10,547 nt of DNA, taken from an uncultured Lachnospiraceae bacterium (lineage in GTDB: Bacteria; Bacillota; Clostridia; Lachnospirales; Lachnospiraceae). A model generated the notes under the pieces. That model made no database searches, was not told the DNA's origin, and saw nothing but the letters and a program-made list of their open reading frames with translations. Of the stretch, positions 5,408 to 10,547 are shown one piece after another; the first letter of the stretch is position 1, and each line of letters begins with the position of its first letter. The position numbers and the translations under genes were made by a program. The stretch is taken from contig CAJUMM010000088.1 in NCBI GenBank assembly GCA_910586955.1, forward strand, positions 1 to 10,547, in the 5' to 3' direction.

Positions 5408-6691
5408 TTATTCCTTTGGCAGAAGGACCCGGAAGGTACTGCCGCCTCCCGGAGTATCTGTTAGACAGATTTTCCCGTGATGGGCGGATACAATTTCAGA
5501 GGCAATACAGAGACCCAAGCCGAAGTGGCCTTTCCGGCTGTGGGAGGCGTCCGCCCGGTAGAACCGCTCAAAGACATGTTTCTTTTCCTCCTCTGGAATA
5601 CCGGGGCCGTTGTCTTCTACTCCCAGGGAGAAAAACTGCCCTGTCTTGGAAAGAGAGAGACGGACTTTTCCCTGGGGAGGGGTGTAGCTGATGGCGTTGT
5701 GGAGAAGAATGGCCAGAACCTGCCGGATGCGTTCTCCATCGCAGAAGCAGGGTGGAAAGAGCTCCTCCGGCAGTTCTGCCGTAAGGCTGATGTTTTTTTC
5801 TGCAGCCAGGGATTCAAAGGCTTCGAAGGTTTCCAGGAGCAGGGTATCAAGTTCCGCCGGTGCTTTCTGTATGGTCCAGGCCTGGGCATCTGCGCTGGAG
5901 AGAAGCAGCATATCGTCGATAAGACCGGACATGCGCAGCCCCTCTGAGCGGATGGATGAGAAGAAATGTTCCTGTTCTTCCCGGTCGGAACGTTCGGCGG
6001 CTGAGGCACAGGACAGGATCACGGCCAGAGGTGTGCGCAGTTCGTGAGAGGCAGAGGCTACAAACCGGGCCTGATGTTTCCGGTTTTCTTCCAGGGGAAG
6101 CAGGAGCCGTCCGGTAAAATGCCAGGAAAAGAGGAACAGGGCGGCAGCGGCCAGGAGAACCAGCATCAGAAAGCGGATTCTCTGGACATGGATTTGCCGG
6201 GAAAGATCTTTAAGGGGCATGAGAATCATGGCCTGGAGTGTTCCCGCGGAGCGCTGGGAGATGACAGCACAGGCATAGTAATCCGCCGGACCTTTTCCCC
6301 GGGAGGGAAAAGAAAATTCCAGACGGGAGATATCCTCCGCATCCAGGGTTTCTATGGCAAAATGTCCTTGGTAATAGTCCCAGGCAGCCTGAAAAAGGGA
6401 GGCGGAATTTTGAGAGTTCTGCCGGTTCAGAAGAAGGGGGATGCCGTTGTCTCTAAGCTCAATCAAGTAATTTCCTCCCTCCCCTGTCTCATCGAACCAT
6501 TCCGGAGTAATCAGGGTCTGGTCTGCCAGCCGTCCGCTGAGATGTTCCATCCGGCGCTGGAAAGTGTAGAAGCTGTTGTCTTTCAGGCTTTTTTCTGAGA
6601 CATACAGGAAACAGCAGGACATAATGGACAGAATTAAAAGGGTAATTCCGGCGCACAGGGCGGCCAGACGAAGGCGGGTTTTTCGGAACAT
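5408..6691 (-). CDS. Membrane sensor histidine kinase
   Basis: This kinase autophosphorylates on His and passes phosphate to the response regulator encoded just upstream in the same operon. The 427-residue product has a first membrane helix at about 9-30 and a sensor region outside the membrane (about 32-168) with no recognised fold. A second helix follows at about 172-191. The HisKA domain has phospho-acceptor H216 in SASHELRTPLAVI. The HATPase domain shows the N box at N332 (LHNAISYTPP), VEDNGPGIPEEE (D360), the F box FERFYRA and the G box FGLGLCIA (391-393). Only about 24 residues separate the second helix from H216, too few for a full HAMP domain. Start ATG 6691 has AGGAGA (6701-6696) upstream and lies 16 bases after the regulator's stop. 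The ligand cannot be told from sequence. Confidence 0.94.
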   Translation of the reverse strand: MFRKTRLRLAALCAGITLLILSIMSCCFLYVSEKSLKDNSFYTFQRRMEHLSGRLADQTLITPEWFDETGEGGNYLIELRDNGIPLLLNRQNSQNSASLFQAAWDYYQGHFAIETLDAEDISRLEFSFPSRGKGPADYYACAVISQRSAGTLQAMILMPLKDLSRQIHVQRIRFLMLVLLAAAALFLFSWHFTGRLLLPLEENRKHQARFVASASHELRTPLAVILSCASAAERSDREEQEHFFSSIRSEGLRMSGLIDDMLLLSSADAQAWTIQKAPAELDTLLLETFEAFESLAAEKNISLTAELPEELFPPCFCDGERIRQVLAILLHNAISYTPPQGKVRLSLSKTGQFFSLGVEDNGPGIPEEEKKHVFERFYRADASHSRKGHFGLGLCIASEIVSAHHGKICLTDTPGGGSTFRVLLPKE

Positions 6692-6707
6692 GGCTTCTCC
6701 TTTGGTT

Positions 6708-7379
6708 TCAGGTTTCCATCCGGTAGCCGATGCCCCGGACGGTGCGGATAGAGACGGCGCTCCCTACGGTTTTCAGACGGCGCCTTAGGAAATGAATGTA
6801 GTTGTCCAGGTTTCCCTCCTCCACGTCGCTGTCCATGCCCCAGACCCGGGTGAGGAGCAGGGGGCGGGAGAGGGTCTGGCCGGGATTCCGCAGAAAGATT
6901 TCCAGAAGATCCCGTTCCCGGCGGGACATGCTGCAGGAACCGCCGGGGCCGGTGAGGACACTGTCCCCCATGGAACAGCTGATATCCCGGAAGGTAAGGA
7001 GTTCTTCCTGGGAAAGCTTCCGGGGCCTCCGGGCGATACAGCGGATCCGGGCCATAAGCTCTTCGAAGGCAAAAGGCTTGACCAGATAGTCATCCGCTCC
7101 CAGGTCAAGGCCCGATACTTTGTCCTCCAGGGTTCCAAGGGCGGTGATTAAGATTACAGGCGTTCCGTTGTGTTCCTTCCGCATGGCTTTTAATACCTGG
7201 GTTCCGTCTAGAAGAGGAAGCATCCGGTCCAGAAGAATTAAATCGTGTATATTCTGCTTAATATAATAGAGGGCTTCTTCCCCGTCCCCACAGGCATCTA
7301 CGGTGAACCCTTCCTTTTCCAACTGGAATACCAGGGATTCCCGCAGCCGTTCTTCGTCTTCCACCAGTAATAATCTCAT
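6708..7379 (-). CDS. OmpR/PhoB-family response regulator
   Basis: A cytoplasmic DNA-binding regulator activated by phosphorylation from the downstream kinase. The 223-residue product has a receiver domain (about 1-115) with acidic pocket E7-D8, phospho-acceptor D51 (LILLDRMLP), T79 (LITALG) and K101 (DDYLVKPFAFEEL). A winged-helix domain (about 127-222) follows, with SRRERDLLEIFLRNPGQTLSR and NYIHFLRRRL, ending RTVRGIGYRMET. All key residues are intact. Start ATG 7379 has AGGAGG (7389-7384) just upstream. The kinase start follows 16 bases after the stop, so the two are one operon. A cluster of four half-sites lies directly upstream at 7435-7478 and is the likely target, giving autoregulation and control of the divergent lipoprotein genes. 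Confidence 0.95.
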   Translation of the reverse strand: MRLLLVEDEERLRESLVFQLEKEGFTVDACGDGEEALYYIKQNIHDLILLDRMLPLLDGTQVLKAMRKEHNGTPVILITALGTLEDKVSGLDLGADDYLVKPFAFEELMARIRCIARRPRKLSQEELLTFRDISCSMGDSVLTGPGGSCSMSRRERDLLEIFLRNPGQTLSRPLLLTRVWGMDSDVEEGNLDNYIHFLRRRLKTVGSAVSIRTVRGIGYRMET

Positions 7380-7412
7380 AGAGCCTCCTTTTATTTTCCC
7401 TCTAATGAAGAT

Positions 7413-7418
7413 AGTATA
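7413..7418 (-). promoter_or_regulatory. Candidate -10 for the response regulator-kinase operon
   Basis: Read on the minus strand, 7418-7413 is TATACT (five of six to TATAAT). The region 17 bases upstream (7441-7436) is AAGATT, not a usable -35, and is occupied by the first half-site. This is the usual look of a promoter that depends on a bound OmpR-type activator. Transcription would begin about 30 bases before the start codon. Confidence 0.45.
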
Positions 7419-7434
7419 TCTGATTTTAGCAAAG

Positions 7435-7478
7435 AAATCTTTAAGAAATCTCTAAAATTTTTAGAGAAAACTTAGAGA
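7435..7478. promoter_or_regulatory. Four-part operator with paired 11-base direct repeats in mirror arrangement
   Basis: TCTTTAA (7438-7444) and TCTCTAA (7449-7455) lie 11 bases apart within the direct repeat AAATCTYTAA. TTAGAGA at 7461-7467 and again at 7472-7478 is the same element in reverse, also 11 bases apart. The centres are spaced 11, 12 and 11 bases, so all face one side of the helix. The inner pair forms a 19-base palindrome (7449-7467) around a single T. OmpR-family dimers bind direct repeats at about this spacing. The position in the divergent gap suggests control of both sides. Confidence 0.7.
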
Positions 7479-7561
7479 CTCTCCTGTTAAGATAACCGGG
7501 AAAGCAAAACCCGTACAGAGTCCGGAAGGGCTTAAGCGGGACTGGATAAGGAGGAGAACAG

Positions 7562-8140
7562 ATGAAAAGACAATGGAAGAAACAAATTAGGATAATAGGC
7601 CTGGCGGCCCTTTTAAGCCTGTCCCTGGGAGCCTGCGCTGCCAAGGAAGCGCAGGGGCAGAAAGACGGTGCAGGGGAGACCGGAGAGCCTGCCCAGGAAA
7701 ATCCTGCAGGGGATCAGGCGCCGGAACCGGAAGCCCTTCCGGAGGAGAACCAGGGAAAGAAACTGGAAGGTACAGAATCTGGCCGGGAGCCGGAGTCTGA
7801 ACAGGGGGCGTCGGAATCTCTCACAGGGGATATCAAAGAGGTGGGAGAGGGAACCTTTACCATAGTGAAAGCCCAGGAGGAAGAGGAGGAAGACGGAGGA
7901 ACTATTCTGGCCGTGCCTGTGGGGGAGGATGTAACGGAGGACACGGATGTGATAACCGTAGCCTACGATGATCATACGTCTTTCGAGAAACAGACTATCT
8001 GGGACGGAGGCGCAAGGCATGAGGAGACGGAAGGTTCGGCTCTGGATTTGGAGAAGGGAAGGATGGCGGTGATGTCGGGGTACTACGAAGGCCAGGTCTT
8101 CCATGCAGTCTCGGTACAGATAGTGGAGGTCGTGCTGTAG
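7562..8140 (+). CDS. Small acidic lipoprotein of unknown function
   Basis: The 192-residue product starts with a basic n-region (MKRQWKKQIR), a hydrophobic stretch and a lipobox LGAC with C25 as the lipidation site, so it is probably anchored outside the cytoplasmic membrane. Residues about 26-85 are a low-complexity linker rich in Glu, Gly, Pro and Gln. The rest (about 88-192, from LTGDIKEVGEGTFTI to the end) looks like a small all-beta domain with alternating hydrophobic residues and an EEEEED loop. It loosely resembles secreted OB-like domains, but I do not recognise a family. AAGGAGG at 7548-7554 sets the start. It is divergent from the response regulator across the operator and followed 35 bases later by a second lipoprotein gene, probably in one operon. 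A possible weak -10 is TAAGAT at 7488-7493. Confidence 0.82.
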   Translation: MKRQWKKQIRIIGLAALLSLSLGACAAKEAQGQKDGAGETGEPAQENPAGDQAPEPEALPEENQGKKLEGTESGREPESEQGASESLTGDIKEVGEGTFTIVKAQEEEEEDGGTILAVPVGEDVTEDTDVITVAYDDHTSFEKQTIWDGGARHEETEGSALDLEKGRMAVMSGYYEGQVFHAVSVQIVEVVL

Positions 8141-8175
8141 CAGGGGTTGGAAATTCGGAAAGGAAAGGTGAAGCT

Positions 8176-10507
8176 ATGAGACAGAACAAGTGGAAACGGA
8201 TAACGGCGTGGATTCTTATGGGAATTCTGCTGGTCATTAGCGGATGCTCCGGGAAAGGGGAAACGAAGCCTTCGGAAGGAGAAGAACCCGCAAAGGGAGA
8301 ACAGGCGAAAGAAACCCAGATGGGACGTTATCTGGAAGAAGAGATAGAGCTGCCGGAGGAGGCCCTGGGCAGCAGGGGCAGCTGGGAGGGGGCTTTGATA
8401 AAGCGGCTGGAAAACGGGGAACTGGCCCTTTTGAACGCCAGCACAGGGTTGTTTGTCTCCTCGGATCAGGGCGCAAGCTGGGAGCGGCGGGAAATTCCGG
8501 CTCTCAATAAACTGACAGAGGAGGATTACTATATTCCCGGGCAGGCCATTGCCCCGGACGGTTCGGTGGCTCTTATCTATTCCGGCGGAGAGGAGGAAGG
8601 AGAAGAAGGGGAGGGCTTCGGATACCGGCCCAAATATTTGTATCTGGACGGGGAGGGAAAGGAACATCCCATCCAGTATACGGATGAAGAAAATTACCTG
8701 ACGGAATTTGCTTTTGGGCCCGACAGCAGGCTGTATGCTTTCAGCATCCGGGGGAGCGTCTATGAGATTGACCGGGAGGACGGCGGGGTCCGGCAGATAT
8801 TCGAGACGGACGGCATGGCGGATTATATTTGCTTTACGGAGAACTATCTGGCGGCAACTACCTCTGGGGGATTTGCAGTTTACAATCTGAATACGGAAAG
8901 CCTGGAAGAGGATCCGGTGGTCCAAGATTTCATTTCGGAGAATCTTGGCGAAGCAATCGGTGCGGTTACGGGCAGCCATCCGGTTGTTATGGCAGCAGGG
9001 CCGGAAGAAGATACGATTTATCTGGCTTTGGACAAAGGACTTTTCCGTCATGTGATTGGGGGGACAGTCATAGAGCAGGTGGCGGACGGAGGCCTCAATT
9101 CCCTGGGAGATCCACAGATGTCTCTTCTTAGCATGGAGGTTTTCTCCGACGAAGAGCTTGTGATCTTATACAACGGAATACAGCTGTACCGCTATACCTA
9201 CGATCCCAATCTTCCTGCCGTGCCGGAGGAGCAGCTTACCATTTACAGCTTGGAGGAGGATTACACCATACGCCAGGCGGTGAGCCTGTACCAGAAGAAG
9301 AATCCGGGGGTTTATATCCGGTATGAGATCGGTATGTCCGGTGATGACGGAATGACCCGGGAGGATGCCATTAAAAATCTGAATACCCGGATGCTCTCCG
9401 GAAACGGTCCGGATCTTCTGGTTCTGGACGGACTCCCGGAGAAATCTTACCGGGAGAAGGGGATTCTGGCAGATTTGACGGAGATGGAAAAGGAGATGAC
9501 AGGAGAAAACGCACTCTTTTCCAATCTGGTGGATGCCTGCAGGACGAAAGACGCTCTTTACTCCCTGCCTGTCCGCTTTCAGATCCCCCTTCTGACAGGA
9601 GAAAAGGAAGTCTTAGAGGGCATTACGGATCTGGCTTCCCTGGCGGATGCGGTGGAAAAGCTGCGTTCCCGGCATCCGGAGGGAGGGCTCACCGGAATTC
9701 CCATGGAAGAGCTGATTCTGGGAAGCCTGGGGCTTGCCTGCAGGGGTGCCTGGACGGATGAGAAGGGCGATATTGACAGAGAAGCCCTTACGGAATTTCT
9801 TACCCAGGCAAAACGCATCTATGAGGCGGAGCTTGCTGGCTACAGCGAGGCCGAAATGCAGATGTACCAGGAGCGGATTTCACAGCTTCGCCAGGAGGAA
9901 AATATTACCCGCTACTATATGAGTGCGGGATCCCAGGCTATGAGCCTTGCAATGGGCGATATGCGGCTGGGAATCGGCACGGTGGGGGCTATGAAATCGG
10001 AGTTTAATACCCTTACAAGTGTTATGGAACAGGTGGGTACCCTGGACTTTTCTCTCTGTCCGGGACAGGAGGAAGCTGCTTTTATCCCGGTGACCCGGGT
10101 GGGGATCTTTGCCCAGTCTATGGAAAGAGAAGAGGCCCAGTCTTTCTTCCGTTTCCTCTTTGGAGGGGAGCTTCAGGATATGGATCTGGACAGCGGTTTC
10201 CCCATGAACCAGGCATCTTTTGAGAAGCTTAAGGAGGAGCCGGAAGAAGGGGAATCCACCGGCAGCTATTCTATCAGCGCAAGCAACGGAGAAGGCGGGG
10301 AGATGTTTTCCCTGAACATTGCCTGGGCCTCACCGGAGCAGTTTGAGCAGTTAAAAGAGATAGCCGGCTCTTTAAAGACGGCCTGTGTCAGCGACTCCGT
10401 CATTGAGGAAACGGTCTATGGGATGGGGCTTAAGGTTTTAGACGGCACGATGGAAGTAGAAGATGCCGTGGATGAGATTGTAAAAAAAGCGTCCATCTAT
10501 CTGGCAG
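8176..10507 (+). CDS. Lipoprotein joining a propeller-like domain to a family 1 solute-binding domain (3' end cut)
   Basis: Residues 1-24 form a lipoprotein signal (WILMGILLVISGC, lipidated C24), followed by an acidic, Lys-rich linker to about 50. Residues about 55-345 look like beta-propeller repeats. They carry an Asp-box, SSDQGASW (95-102), and several blade-like strands ending in short acidic loops. From about 350 (QLTIYSLEEDYTIRQAVSLY) to the end the protein resembles family 1 extracellular solute-binding proteins of ABC importers: KKNPGVYIRYE, then NTRMLSGNGPDLLVLDG, then ILADLTEME, and DALYSLPVRFQIP. The ligand is unknown. AGGAAAGGTG at 8161-8170 supports ATG 8176. Residue 777 (Ala) is the last native one; the final EIGRASCRERV and stop in the raw frame are adapter-coded. 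Family members often end near YLAE, so few residues may be missing. Permease genes may follow beyond the contig. Confidence 0.83.
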
Positions 10508-10547
10508 AGATCGGAAGAGCGTCGTGTAGGGAAAGAGTGTAGATCTC
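10508..10547 (+). other. Illumina adapter contamination (read-1 side)
   Basis: The last 40 bases, beginning AGATCGGAAGAGCGTCGTG and ending TGTAGATCTC, match the reverse complement of the Illumina universal (P5 / read-1) adapter exactly. Native sequence stops at 10507. In the frame of the upstream gene it encodes the well-known artefact tail GRASCRERV and supplies a false stop codon. Confidence 0.98.

Noticed and set aside
6044..6598. A 184-codon plus-strand open frame opposite the histidine kinase
   Set aside because: The kinase in the other strand has all its motifs; this frame has no ribosome binding site or family resemblance.
7497..7513. CGGG...CCCG mini hairpin in the leader of the small lipoprotein gene, considered as a regulatory RNA structure
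   Set aside because: Four pairs with a nine-base loop is too little to support a riboswitch or attenuator.
7870..7905. Purine-rich GAGGAAGAGG run considered as a tandem repeat
   Set aside because: It is irregular Glu-codon low complexity within the lipoprotein, with no unit repeated exactly.
8083..9051. A 322-codon minus-strand open frame opposite the two lipoprotein genes
   Set aside because: It is antisense to two well-supported genes with lipoboxes and ribosome binding sites, and its translation has no recognisable domain or signal.
47..10507. CRISPR array, tRNA or rRNA gene, insertion sequence, prophage or att site, dif site near xerD
   Set aside because: I looked for spaced direct repeats, cloverleaf-like arms, transposase motifs and terminal inverted repeats and saw none that held up.

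Overview
This is an assembled contig from a spore-forming, Gram-positive Clostridia member, most likely a Lachnospiraceae. The protein sequences look clostridial, spoIIM sits beside xerD, RNase Y replaces an E. coli-like decay system, Shine-Dalgarno sites are strong, and genes are moderately GC-rich with AT-rich intergenic regions. Both extreme ends (1-46 and 10508-10547) are untrimmed Illumina library adapter, so native DNA is 47-10507 and both terminal genes are cut by the contig edge.

Left half, plus strand, housekeeping: recA (3' part only), recX (RecA modulator), rny (RNase Y, with its own sigma-A-like promoter), proC (proline synthesis), spoIIM (engulfment at sporulation) and xerD (tyrosine recombinase). 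A hairpin separates rny from proC. A second, strong terminator lies between proC and spoIIM and overlaps both a candidate sigma-E promoter and the spoIIM ribosome binding site. A very AT-rich hairpin overlaps the spoIIM stop, and xerD has its own TATAAT promoter. xerD ends at a terminator it shares with the convergent histidine kinase gene.

Right half, a signalling and lipoprotein module: an OmpR-family response regulator and a HAMP-poor histidine kinase form a minus-strand operon (7379 down to 5408). They are divergent from two plus-strand lipoprotein genes: a small acidic lipoprotein (7562-8140) and a large lipoprotein joining a propeller-like domain to a family 1 solute-binding domain (8176 to the contig end). 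The 182-base divergent region holds four copies of a TCTYTAA half-site, two in each orientation and one helical turn apart, which probably form the response regulator's operator.

The points most worth a second look are the overlapping terminator, sigma-E promoter and RBS at spoIIM, the four-part operator, the Lys-to-Arg change and four-residue shortening in XerD, and the adapter-coded peptides at both ends. I saw no CRISPR array, RNA gene, insertion sequence or prophage. No gene-free stretch exceeds 300 bases.
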